Of a DNA stretch of 64,000 bases, positions 53,001-61,302 are shown in pieces. Numbering within the stretch: position 1 is the first letter of the stretch; each line of letters starts with the position of its first letter. The stretch comes from Blastococcus saxobsidens (GTDB taxonomy: Bacteria > Actinomycetota > Actinomycetes > Mycobacteriales > Geodermatophilaceae). Under the pieces are notes generated by a model. It was not told where the DNA came from. It searched no databases and saw only the letters and a list, made by a program, of their open reading frames with translations. The DNA lies in contig NZ_JAAGWG010000022.1 in assembly GCF_010682065.1 (NCBI RefSeq), positions 38,330 to 102,329 of the forward strand, in the 5' to 3' direction. Made by a program: the position numbers and the translations under genes.

Positions 53001-56000
53001 CCACTACGCCGCGGGCGCTGGACGTGCTACGTCGACTGCTCGCATTGCTCGTCTTGGTTGCTGCGGTCGCCGGCGTTCCGATCGGGCTGTGGCGGCTCGG
53101 CAGCGCCTACCTACCCGATGAGCTGCCCTCCGGGGCGCAGGTCACGGGCGCGTTGAGTGGGCCGGACAGCGGTGCAGTCTTCCTTGGCCTGCTCGTGGTG
53201 ATCGGCTGGGCCGCGTGGGCGGTGTTCGCCTTGTCGGTGGCCGTCGAGCTCGCCGCCCAGTTGCGCGGACTCCCACCGCTGCGGCTGCCCGGCTTGGCGG
53301 CACCGCAGCAGCTGGCCGGGCTGCTCGTTGCCGCCGTCGTCGGCGTCGGGGGCGCGCCCCTGTTCGCCGCCCCGGCACTCGCCGGACCGCCCGTGGTCGC
53401 GGAGCAGCCGACCGACGAGCCGCCACCGATACCTTCCACCGCACCGGATGCCGAGCCTGCCGCGCCGGCCGAGCCTGCCGCGAACGGCCCCACCTACACG
53501 GTGCAGCCGCGCGACACCCTCGGCCGTATCGCCGCCCGCTTCCTTGGGGACTGGACGCGGTTCGAGGAGATCCTCGAGCTCAACCGCGGCCGGCCCCAGC
53601 CCGACGGCGCCGTCCTCACCGACCCGGGAATGATCCGCCCCGGCTGGGTCCTGGTCCTCCCATCCGACGCCACGCCTCCCGAGGCGGGACCGACCGCCGG
53701 CGAGGTGACGGTGCGGTCCGGCGACACCCTCGCCGACATCGCCGCGCTGCATGGCCTGGAGCACTGGCAGCCGATCTTCGACCTGAACGCCGGCGAACCG
53801 CTTCCCGGCGGCGGCCGGTTCACCGACCCCGACTTGATCCGACCCGGGCAGGTCCTCGACCTCCCGTCCGCCGGCCCGGAAAACTCCGGCCCGACGCCTC
53901 CGCCGGCCGCTTCGGAATCACCGGCCGAGGACGCGCCGCCGTCGCCGCTCCCGCCGCATGAGGCTGAGGCACCCCCGCCGACTGGGCCCCCGCCGACACC
54001 ACCGGCCTCGATATCGGAGAGTCCGTCCGACGAGCAGGAGCAAACGGCAGTCGACACCGACAGCCGTGATGCCGATTCCGATGCCGACCAGTTCCCGTCG
54101 GAGCTGGCGGTTGTCCTCGCCGGCAGCGGCGCGCTGCTGGCCGCTGGCGTGGGCGCGACGTGGCTCGCCCATCGCCGGCAGCGGCAGCGCCGCCGGCGCC
54201 CCGGCCGACGGCTGGCCCCGGTGCCGCATGCGCTGTCGGCCACGCAGACGGCCGTGACTGCGGCAGCTGACGCGGGCACGGCTGACTACGCCGCGCTTGA
54301 CCGCGCCCTTCGCAGCTTGGCTGTGCGGCTATCGGAGTACCCCGACGGACGTTTACCGGACGTCGTCGCCGCCCGGCTGGATGGTGGCCGCCTGAAGCTT
54401 CTTTTGGACGCCCCTGCCGACCGTCCCCCGCCCGAACCATGGACCGCCGACGACACCGGCCTGTGGTGGTCGGTGCAGCTCGATCAGGACATCAGCGTCG
54501 CTCCCGAGGTGGCCCGGGCACGTCTGGCCCCCTATCCGACCCTGGTCACTATCGGCACCGACGGCACAGATCGATGGCTGCTGGATCTGGAACGCATCGG
54601 CACGCTCCACGTCAGTGGGCCGGCCGAGCGATGTGAGGACTTCGTCCGGCACCTGGCTGCGGAACTGGCCGTCAACAGCTGGTCGGACTTGCTCACCGTC
54701 ACCACCGTCGGCTTTGGCGAGGAGCTGGTCGACCTGGCGCCGCACCGCATCCATCCCGTGGGCACTGCCGCCGACCCCGCGCTGCACACCGCCCTGCGGG
54801 AAGCCATCGACCGGGACACCGATGACGTGCTGGACGGGCGACTGCGCGCCGGAGCCGGCGACGGCTGGATGCCTCAGATCGTCCTCACTACTCATCAGGC
54901 GCAGGACGGCGGTGAGCTGGCCGAGACCGCCGCCGTCCTGCGAGCCCGGGAGCGGCGTGCGGCGGTCGCCTTGGTGCTTGGTGTTGAGTCGCCCCAGGTC
55001 AGTGACGAGTGGCTGCTCACGCTGACCGACGACGGTTCGCTGCTCGTCCCGGCACTCGGACTGTCACTCCCGGCCCCAGCGCTGAGCGCCCAGCAGGGTT
55101 ACGACATCGCCACCCTGCTGGCCTTCGAGCGCGATGCGATGGACGACGCCATCCCCGCATCCGACGGAAACCGGCCGTGGCAGATCCACACCGACGCCGC
55201 CGGCGCGCTGCTCGATGACGCGGCGGGGAAGGAGCCCGGCGACGCTCCGGACCGCGTGCCTCCGGCACGGCGAGCCCGCCGGCCTTCTGCTGTTGGCGCT
55301 GCACTCGGGCCGGTGCCGCCGGAGGACCGTCTCAAGGCTGCGGATGGCAACAACGGTCAGAAGACGCCAGGCGAGTCGCGCCCGACCGAGCTGCGTCAGC
55401 GGATCGAGGACGACCTCGAGCAACTTGACCGTGACGTGGCGGATTGGTGGTCACCGGATTGCGCCCGGCCACGGCTGAGCCTGCTTGGACCGGTCACCCT
55501 GCGCGCGCACGGCGACGAGCACGCCGTCGCCAGGTCCGGGCGGCGGCGGCGCTACGAAGAGGTGGTCGCCTATCTGGCCACCCGCTCCCACGGCGCCACC
55601 GCCGACGAGGCCGCCACCGCTTTGCAACCGGCCCGCGGCGGCAAGACCGACCCGGTCAGTGTCCGCGCCTACGTGCACCGGATGACCGCCGGTGCCCGAG
55701 CCTGGCTCGGCGACGACCCGGCGACCGGGGAGAAGCATCTGAGCTCCGGCTATCGCGGCCGGTACACGTTGACCGGCGTGCTCGTCGATGCCGACCTGTT
55801 CCGCCAGCTGCGGGCCCGTGCCGCCGTCCGCGGCGACGACGGCTTGCCCGATCTGCTGGCCGCACTCGAGCTGGTTTCCGGGCCGCCGTTCGCCCAGCGC
55901 CCAGCTGGCTACGAGTGGCTGGACGGACTGGATCTCACGCTCACCGCGGCCATCTGCGACGTCGCCCACCAGGTCGTCACCGCCGCCCTCGCCGACGACG

Positions 56001-56236
56001 ACCTGACTTCGGCCCGCACCGCCGCGGCCACCGCCCTGCTCGTCGCGCCGGACGACGAGCAGGTGCTTCTCGACGCGATGTGGGTCGCCTACCTCGAGGG
56101 CAGCCGCGCCGAAGCCGAGACCTACGTCGCGCGCATCGTGGCAATCCACGACGGCGAGGACGAGATGGACCTGCCCATGAGCACCGCGGAGACCATCAAC
56201 CGCGCCCGCCGGCATTTCCTCGACCGGGCCTCGTGA
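52997..56236 (+). CDS. Membrane LysM-BTAD regulator
   Basis: A 1079-residue multidomain protein. There are three hydrophobic N-terminal segments (about 12-32, 53-76 and 98-122), two LysM domains (about 164-219, TYTVQPRDTLGRIAARFLGD; about 235-290, VTVRSGDTLADIAALHGLEH), a Pro/Ser-rich linker, one membrane helix (about 368-392) followed by a basic stop-transfer, a cytosolic region, and from about 824 a SARP-like winged helix plus BTAD domain. The order suggests that peptidoglycan binding outside is linked to DNA or protein binding inside. It is the last gene of the Tad operon, starting as ATGA over the TadG-like stop. Confidence 0.8.
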   Translation: MTTTPRALDVLRRLLALLVLVAAVAGVPIGLWRLGSAYLPDELPSGAQVTGALSGPDSGAVFLGLLVVIGWAAWAVFALSVAVELAAQLRGLPPLRLPGLAAPQQLAGLLVAAVVGVGGAPLFAAPALAGPPVVAEQPTDEPPPIPSTAPDAEPAAPAEPAANGPTYTVQPRDTLGRIAARFLGDWTRFEEILELNRGRPQPDGAVLTDPGMIRPGWVLVLPSDATPPEAGPTAGEVTVRSGDTLADIAALHGLEHWQPIFDLNAGEPLPGGGRFTDPDLIRPGQVLDLPSAGPENSGPTPPPAASESPAEDAPPSPLPPHEAEAPPPTGPPPTPPASISESPSDEQEQTAVDTDSRDADSDADQFPSELAVVLAGSGALLAAGVGATWLAHRRQRQRRRRPGRRLAPVPHALSATQTAVTAAADAGTADYAALDRALRSLAVRLSEYPDGRLPDVVAARLDGGRLKLLLDAPADRPPPEPWTADDTGLWWSVQLDQDISVAPEVARARLAPYPTLVTIGTDGTDRWLLDLERIGTLHVSGPAERCEDFVRHLAAELAVNSWSDLLTVTTVGFGEELVDLAPHRIHPVGTAADPALHTALREAIDRDTDDVLDGRLRAGAGDGWMPQIVLTTHQAQDGGELAETAAVLRARERRAAVALVLGVESPQVSDEWLLTLTDDGSLLVPALGLSLPAPALSAQQGYDIATLLAFERDAMDDAIPASDGNRPWQIHTDAAGALLDDAAGKEPGDAPDRVPPARRARRPSAVGAALGPVPPEDRLKAADGNNGQKTPGESRPTELRQRIEDDLEQLDRDVADWWSPDCARPRLSLLGPVTLRAHGDEHAVARSGRRRRYEEVVAYLATRSHGATADEAATALQPARGGKTDPVSVRAYVHRMTAGARAWLGDDPATGEKHLSSGYRGRYTLTGVLVDADLFRQLRARAAVRGDDGLPDLLAALELVSGPPFAQRPAGYEWLDGLDLTLTAAICDVAHQVVTAALADDDLTSARTAAATALLVAPDDEQVLLDAMWVAYLEGSRAEAETYVARIVAIHDGEDEMDLPMSTAETINRARRHFLDRAS

Positions 56237-56284
56237 GGACAGGCCGCAAGAGGCGCACACAACGAGGGAGGTGTCCCACCAGCC

Positions 56285-56539
56285 ATGCCGTACCCGCCCC
56301 GGCCGCAGCTGCGCCCGCTGCCCGCGTTCGCCGGGACCGCCCGCACCGGCACCGTGCCCGGCCAGCGGCTGCAGGCACAGCTGGAGGCGTTCGTCGTCGC
56401 GGAGTATTCCGCCGGCCGCTCGCTGCGGCAGATCGCCGAGCTGATCGACCGTTCCCCGACGGCGGTCCGCCGTGTACTCGACAAGCACGGAATTCCGCGC
56501 CGCGCTGTCGGCGCTCCCCGGCAGACCGGTCACACATGA
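56285..56539 (+). CDS. Small helix-turn-helix protein
   Basis: An 84-residue protein with a resolvase/HTH-38-like motif: VVAEYSAGRSLRQIAELIDR then SPTAVRRVLDKHGIPRR. It probably binds DNA. It is preceded by GAGGGAGG about ten bases before its ATG. It lies 48 bases after the LysM-BTAD gene and is followed by a terminator hairpin, so it closes that operon. Confidence 0.7.
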   Translation: MPYPPRPQLRPLPAFAGTARTGTVPGQRLQAQLEAFVVAEYSAGRSLRQIAELIDRSPTAVRRVLDKHGIPRRAVGAPRQTGHT

Positions 56540-56589
56540 CTGCGTCCGCCGACTTCGGAACGGCACGCTCCGCTCCCGAGCAGAACAAA

Positions 56590-56629
56590 ACCCCGGCGAT
56601 GTGGCCGAGGCCAGGGATCGTTCCGGGGT
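56590..56629 (+). terminator. Hairpin terminator after the Tad operon
   Basis: ACCCCGG (56590-56596) pairs with CCGGGGT (56623-56629); inside it TGGCC pairs with GGCCA and CGAT with ATCG. The position just after the small HTH gene and before the Abi-like gene fits the end of the operon. Confidence 0.65.
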
Positions 56630-56662
56630 CTTCGCCGTCGAGTCTACGGGGACGGGTCTGAC

Positions 56663-57343
56663 ATGTCCACGCCTCCACCCGGAGATGGGCAATCGTCGGA
56701 TGCGACCGACCAGCCCTCAGCGACCGCGCTGCTCGTCGAACGCCACCTGTCCGCGCCCCGTCTGGCCACCTACGTGCGCGCCACCGGTGGGGACCTGGAC
56801 CGTGCGGTCAAGCTCTACCTGTGGAATGCGGCGGTCGCCGGTGCGCTGTGGGAGGTCCTCGGCCACGTCGAGGTCGTGCTGCACGACGCTCTGACCGCTC
56901 GTCATCAGCGGCTGGACAGGGCCGGGCAGTGGTACGACGACCCCGCCCGAGAGCTCTCCCAGCACGCCCGCGACGACATCAGCCGAGCCAGGCAGCGGCT
57001 GCAGCGGGCCGACGCCCCGCTGCTGCCCGGCAAGGTCGTCGCCGAACTGGGGTTCGGATTTTGGCGGTTCCTGCTCGCCCGCCGCTACACCGCCTCCCTC
57101 TGGCCGGCGCTGCGACCCGCCTTCCCTTACCTGCCCGGATCCGATCGGCGCCTGCTGGAGGCGCCGGTCGCCCGGTTGCACGTCCTGCGCAACCGCGTGG
57201 CCCACCACGAGTCCCTGCTGACCGAGCCGCTGGGCGACCGCTACACCGACATTCTCGACGTCGTCGGATTCGTCCACCCGCAGCTGCGCAATTGGCTTGA
57301 CACCCACAATCGCCTGCTGGCCACGCTCGCCCAGCGGCCCTGA
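56663..57343 (+). CDS. Abi-family protein with HEPN-type RNase motif
   Basis: A 226-residue protein of the Abi_2/AbiD-like family. The HEPN-type RxxxxH motif is Arg176 to His181 in LRNRVAHHE, with AVAGALWEVLGHVEVVLHDA earlier, typical of the fold. Such proteins act as abortive-infection RNases or related stress effectors. It is a monocistronic gene between the Tad operon terminator and the control region of the T4SS operon. No obvious antitoxin is adjacent. ATG 56663 is chosen by fit to the family N-terminus. Confidence 0.75.
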   Translation: MSTPPPGDGQSSDATDQPSATALLVERHLSAPRLATYVRATGGDLDRAVKLYLWNAAVAGALWEVLGHVEVVLHDALTARHQRLDRAGQWYDDPARELSQHARDDISRARQRLQRADAPLLPGKVVAELGFGFWRFLLARRYTASLWPALRPAFPYLPGSDRRLLEAPVARLHVLRNRVAHHESLLTEPLGDRYTDILDVVGFVHPQLRNWLDTHNRLLATLAQRP

Positions 57344-57386
57344 CCGGAACCGGAGCGCGCAGTTCGGACGGTACGCGGCGTCGGTT

Positions 57387-57412
57387 CTCCCGTAATCCTC
57401 CAGTAGTTCGCC
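57387..57412 (+). promoter_or_regulatory. Phased repeat operator, site 3
   Basis: CTCCCGTA at 57387, CTCCAGTA at 57398 and CGCC at 57409 are 11 bases apart. The stretch matches site 1 (44428 on) closely, including the TAGTTC between units. Site 4, on the opposite strand, lies 70 bases downstream, so sites 3 and 4 form a long inverted pair (about 57397-57421 against 57484-57505). Confidence 0.65.
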
Positions 57413-57483
57413 AGCGGTCAGCCCACCGTCACCACCGCTGCGCGCCGCATGCCTGCCCTCGCCAGGAGACCTTTGTGCTGTAG

Positions 57484-57505
57484 CTGACTGGAGAACTACA
57501 GGAGG
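57484..57505 (-). promoter_or_regulatory. Phased repeat operator, site 4
   Basis: CTGACTGGAGAACTACAGGA then GG is the reverse complement of the site-1 type sequence CTCCTGTAGTTCTCC; its GGAG units start at 57490 and 57501, 11 bases apart. Its inverted partner is site 3. It lies about 135 bases upstream of the ParA-like gene start. Confidence 0.65.
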
Positions 57506-57589
57506 TTGGAGCGCAACGGTCGGCGCATGCAGACCGCAGCCCCGCGTCGGGGATCGAGGAGCGGCCGAACGAGCCGTGACCTGTCGTCG

Positions 57590-57615
57590 ACGTCGTTGGC
57601 GATCGCCAACGACGT
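57590..57615. promoter_or_regulatory. 26-base perfect palindrome
   Basis: ACGTCGTTGGCGA and its exact reverse complement TCGCCAACGACGT meet at 57602/57603. It ends 22 bases before the ATG of the ParA-like gene. The size and position fit a dimeric repressor operator at the T4SS operon promoter. It does not resemble the parS consensus. Confidence 0.75.
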
Positions 57616-57637
57616 GCGTCCTTCTGAGGATCGACCG

Positions 57638-58510
57638 ATGACGGTCGAGGCGCTGCGCGCGGCCGTGATCGCGATCCGCGCGGGGATCTTCGACGAGGTC
57701 AGCGGTGACGATGTCGCCTGCACAGGCCAGGCGTCCGGCGCTGCGGTCGCCGGCCGCACCTACCGGTCAGCTGCCGGTCCGCGTCCTTGGGTGGCAGCAG
57801 ATGCCGGCGGTCCCGTCGTCCTGGTCGTGGCCGGTCACGCCGGGGCCGGCGCTTCGACGGTCGCGTTGGCGGTCGCCGAAGTGCTGGCGGAGAGCCGGCA
57901 GGTCCAGCTGATCGACTACGCCGAACCGGTCCGGTCGGGGCTGACGACGGCCTCGACCATCGAACTGGGCACGGACGGCGTCGGCTGGCGACGCGGCCGG
58001 CGCGGCCGACTCGACGTGGTCCGCCTCGCCCGCCCAGGCGACGGCGAGCTCCCGCCGCCACCGGAGACCGACGACACCCATCGGCTGATGGTGGTCGATG
58101 CGGGCTGGTCGCTGACCACCGCGCTGCTCGACACACCCGGATACCTCACCCAGGGCGCGAACGTCGTCGTCACCCGGGTGACGGTTCCCGCGGTCCGTCA
58201 GACGGAGCACGTGCTGGCCGCCGCCGACGGCGAGCCGGTGGTCGCCGCGGTCGGCCCGGCGCGATGGCCGCGGGCGGTGGAGGCCAGCTGCGGACCACGA
58301 CTGCGTGAGCTGCGGTCGCGGGGGCGAGTGGTCCAGGTTCCGCTCGACCGCCGACTGGAGACCGCCGGTCTCACCGGCGACCAGCTGCCGAAGCCGGTGG
58401 CGGCCGCTGGCCGCGCCATGGCCGCGCTCCTGGTGCCGGCCGCGGAACCGCAGCCTCGCCATTGGCGCCGAGCAGCCCAGTCCCGGAACGGCCCGAAGGG
58501 AAGCCGATGA
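57638..58510 (+). CDS. ParA/MinD-like P-loop protein
   Basis: A 290-residue protein. VVLVVAGHAGAGASTVALAV is a degenerate ParA-type Walker A (GAGAST instead of GGVGKT/S, the signature Lys being absent). HRLMVVDAGWSLTTALLD is the Walker B-like strand and NVVVTRVTVPAVRQTEHVL the next. ATP binding may be altered. I chose ATG 57638 with GAGGA upstream; a TTG at 57506 and ATG at 57527 in the same frame are less likely because the 26-base palindrome lies between. It overlaps the next gene by four bases. Confidence 0.65.
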   Translation: MTVEALRAAVIAIRAGIFDEVSGDDVACTGQASGAAVAGRTYRSAAGPRPWVAADAGGPVVLVVAGHAGAGASTVALAVAEVLAESRQVQLIDYAEPVRSGLTTASTIELGTDGVGWRRGRRGRLDVVRLARPGDGELPPPPETDDTHRLMVVDAGWSLTTALLDTPGYLTQGANVVVTRVTVPAVRQTEHVLAAADGEPVVAAVGPARWPRAVEASCGPRLRELRSRGRVVQVPLDRRLETAGLTGDQLPKPVAAAGRAMAALLVPAAEPQPRHWRRAAQSRNGPKGSR

Positions 58511-58890
58511 GGAGCGGACGCGGGACCGCGCCTGCGGCGGTGCGGGCAGCGTTTGCCGTCGTGCTCATGCTCGCCGGGATGCTGGTGCTGGGCGCCGGGC
58601 CGGCGACGGCGGCGCCGGTGGAGATCACCGCGGCGGTCTGCCCGGAGGCGCCGCCGGGGATGCAGGCCTTCGCCGACGACGTGACCGCCTGGGTGAAGTG
58701 GGGCGTGCTGGCGCTGATCGGCATCGGCGCGGTGATGTCGCTCGGCTCCATCCTGGTGGGGCGGATCTTCTCCCATCCGCACGCCTCCCGGTACGGGGCG
58801 ATGGGTGTCGCGGTGGTGGTGATGGTGGCCATTACCTACACGGTGATCCTGACGATCCTCGGCTCGATCACCGGCAGCGGGTGCACCTGA
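58507..58890 (+). CDS. Small membrane protein, VirB2-like in layout
   Basis: A 127-residue protein: a signal peptide-like helix (about 14-36, ending PATAAP), then two hydrophobic helices (about 62-82, VKWGVLALIGIGAVMSLGSI, and 97-120). A signal peptide plus two helices is the layout of VirB2/TrbC pilins, and the gene lies directly upstream of VirB6- and VirB4-like genes. Assignment rests on layout and context only. Confidence 0.6.
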   Translation: MRSGRGTAPAAVRAAFAVVLMLAGMLVLGAGPATAAPVEITAAVCPEAPPGMQAFADDVTAWVKWGVLALIGIGAVMSLGSILVGRIFSHPHASRYGAMGVAVVVMVAITYTVILTILGSITGSGCT

Positions 58891-59699
58891 TGGGCCGCCG
58901 TCAGAGGCACCAGGCGAGCGGTGCGGCGGAGTGGGGTCCGGCTCGGCTGCTGACGCTTCTCGTGGTCAGCGCCCTGGTGGCGCTGGCGGTGCTGGCCGGA
59001 CTGGTCCTCGCCGTCATCACAACGTTCGCCGACGACGACCCTGCCCCTGCCGGGGCCGGACCACGGGTCGCCGCTCCGGCAACGGACATGTCCCGGCAGG
59101 ATGCGCTGGCCGCCGCTCCCATGCCGCCCGCCGAGCCGGAGGCCGCGCTGCCCGGCCCGCTGGCGACCGAGGCAGCCGGCGTGATCGAGCTGCCACGGCC
59201 CACCGGCATCGGTCCGGCAGAGGTGCCCACCGGCTTTCCCCGCACTCCCGAGGGAGCGATGGCCCAGCTGGCGGCGATCGATGTGACCGCGATGGAGAGC
59301 GGATCGGTCGACGGCGTGCGTCAGGTCATCGCAGAGTGGGCCGCACCGGGCGGCCCCACCCCCGAGACGTGGTCCGGGGTGGACGGGATGGCGCGGCTGT
59401 TATCGGCCGCCGGTCTGTCGAGCGCCGGGTCGCCGCAGCTGGCCATCGTCGTCCGCCCGCTGATGGGGCTGGTCAAGGGCACGGTGGGGCCGGACTTCGC
59501 GGTGGTGTGCGTGGACTTCGAGTTCACGGTCACCGTGGAGCAGACCTCTCGGATCGCGATCGCCGACTGCCAGCGCATGCAGTGGACCGGCGACCGCTGG
59601 CTGATCGGACCCGGGCCGGAACCAGCCCCGGCGCCCTCGGTCTGGCCGGGAACCGAGGCCGCGGTCGCGGCCGGCTACCGGGAGCTGCGCTATGTCTAG
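58890..59699 (+). CDS. Single-pass transfer protein of unknown function
   Basis: A 269-residue protein with one N-terminal membrane helix (about 19-47, LLTLLVVSALVALAVLAGLV), a Pro/Ala-rich linker, and an exported C-terminal domain (about 120-269) with FAVVCVDFEFTVTVEQTSRI and MQWTGDRWLIGPG. The layout resembles VirB8/TcpC-type NTF2-like proteins of conjugation systems, but no diagnostic motif is visible. It shares one base with the upstream stop, and its last eight bases overlap the next gene. Confidence 0.6.
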   Translation: MGRRQRHQASGAAEWGPARLLTLLVVSALVALAVLAGLVLAVITTFADDDPAPAGAGPRVAAPATDMSRQDALAAAPMPPAEPEAALPGPLATEAAGVIELPRPTGIGPAEVPTGFPRTPEGAMAQLAAIDVTAMESGSVDGVRQVIAEWAAPGGPTPETWSGVDGMARLLSAAGLSSAGSPQLAIVVRPLMGLVKGTVGPDFAVVCVDFEFTVTVEQTSRIAIADCQRMQWTGDRWLIGPGPEPAPAPSVWPGTEAAVAAGYRELRYV

Positions 59700-61302
59700 G
59701 CCCTCGCTCGGAGGGCGCGGCGGGCCGATGCCGCCGCGTGTGCTGGTCGTTGTCTTCATCCTGAGTGCGCTGGCTTGGGTGGCGATGGCCTCTTCGGCGT
59801 CTGCCGACTCGACGGTGCTGGCGTTCCCGGCCGAGCCGGCCGGTGACGACGGGGTGCTGTCGTGTCTGCCGCTCAATCCGTTCTGCGTGCTCGGCGAGGC
59901 CGCCGGTGCCGTGGTCGCCGACGTGTGGGTCAACGCCATGCTCTCGCTATGGGGCGCCGGCCTGTGGCTACTGGGCCTGGCCTTCTCGGTGATCGACGCC
60001 CTGGCCACTCCGGACCTGTCCGCCGACGGACCGCTGGCAGCGGTGTATCCGGTGACCTTCGGCATCGGCGCCACCGTGGCCGCGCTGATGGCGCTGGTGC
60101 AGCTGGGCGTCGCGGTGGTGCGCCGGGACGGGCAGACCCTGGGGCGGCTGTTGGTCGGTCTGCTGCAGTTCGGGCTGGTATGGGCTGGCTACGTCAGCGT
60201 GGCCGCACTGCTGGTCACCGGCGTCTCCGGACTCACCACCGCCCTGCTGCGCAGCCTGCTGGGCATCGATGACATGGCTTCATTCGACCTGTCGATCAGC
60301 GTGGGCCGTGACCTGGTCGACGGCGCGGTCGCCACCGTCCTGGGCGTCTGCTCGATCTTCCTGCTGGTGCCGGCCAGCGTCGGCTTCCTGCTGCTGATGC
60401 TGGTCCGCGAGGCGGCGTTGATCGTGCTGGCGGCAACGTCGGCGATCTCGGCCGGCGGGCTGCTGGCGCAGACGTCGAGCTCTTGGTTCTGGCGCAGCCT
60501 GCGCTGGTTCCTTGCCGCGCTGCTGGTCGCTCCGGTGGCCGTGCTCGTCCTCGGGGTCGGAGTCACCATCACCGAGGGCATCGTCACCGGAGCCGAGGAG
60601 ACGAGCACCGAGCAAGCGGTCGGCATGGCGGTGGTCGGCTGTCTGCTGATCCTGCTCGCCGCGATCTGTCCGCTGGCGTTGTTCCGGCTGCTGGCCTTCG
60701 TAGACCCGGGAACATCCAGCGGCGCGTCGCTTCGTTCCTCGCTGGCCGCCTCCGGCGGCGTGATGGGCGCGCTGGGCAATCTCGGTGGCCGGGGTGGTGG
60801 ACGGGCCGCGGGGGCCGCGGCCGTCGCGGCCTCCGGTGGGGTGGCCGCCTCGGGTGCCGCAGCCCAGCTGGCCGGGGACCGAGCGCAGGGTGAGTCGACC
60901 GCGGACTCCGCTACGCAAGGCCGGTTCGCCGGCGTGCTGCACGGACTCACGGTTGGCACCGCCCAGGCGGGCCGGCTGGCCGCGGGGGTTGCCGCCTCGG
61001 CAGCTGACGTGCTCTCCGGCGCCGGGATCGGGCACTCCGCGCACTACTACGGACCGCCGGTACCCGGCCCGGCTGCTACCGGTTTCAACGGACACGGCGG
61101 AGCAGTGCCCGGCTCGGTGGGAACGGGTCGCTCAGCGCGAACGGAGGACGGCGACCTGCCGCCGGGTGCCGCAACTCGGGCCGCCTACGGGTCGACGGGC
61201 ATCGAACGAAACGACAGCCCGGCCGACCGGGGTGATGCTGCCCCTCCGGCTCCCCGGCCACCTCGTCGAGACGACGGGCCTGCCGATGGAGGTGCGCGGT
61301 GA
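59692..61302 (+). CDS. VirB6/TrbL-like polytopic membrane protein
   Basis: A 536-residue protein with a signal-like first helix, about six further membrane helices between residues 75 and 335, and a long Gly/Ala- then Pro/Arg-rich cytosolic tail of about 200 residues (GGRGGGRAAGAAAVAASGG). This is typical of actinobacterial conjugation proteins equivalent to VirB6/TrbL, which form the inner-membrane channel. It overlaps the SCO6880-family gene by four bases. Confidence 0.72.
   Translation: MSRPSLGGRGGPMPPRVLVVVFILSALAWVAMASSASADSTVLAFPAEPAGDDGVLSCLPLNPFCVLGEAAGAVVADVWVNAMLSLWGAGLWLLGLAFSVIDALATPDLSADGPLAAVYPVTFGIGATVAALMALVQLGVAVVRRDGQTLGRLLVGLLQFGLVWAGYVSVAALLVTGVSGLTTALLRSLLGIDDMASFDLSISVGRDLVDGAVATVLGVCSIFLLVPASVGFLLLMLVREAALIVLAATSAISAGGLLAQTSSSWFWRSLRWFLAALLVAPVAVLVLGVGVTITEGIVTGAEETSTEQAVGMAVVGCLLILLAAICPLALFRLLAFVDPGTSSGASLRSSLAASGGVMGALGNLGGRGGGRAAGAAAVAASGGVAASGAAAQLAGDRAQGESTADSATQGRFAGVLHGLTVGTAQAGRLAAGVAASAADVLSGAGIGHSAHYYGPPVPGPAATGFNGHGGAVPGSVGTGRSARTEDGDLPPGAATRAAYGSTGIERNDSPADRGDAAPPAPRPPRRDDGPADGGAR

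Noticed and set aside
57590..57615. ParB parS site
   Set aside because: The palindrome does not match the conserved TGTTTCACGTGAAACA and no ParB gene is adjacent.
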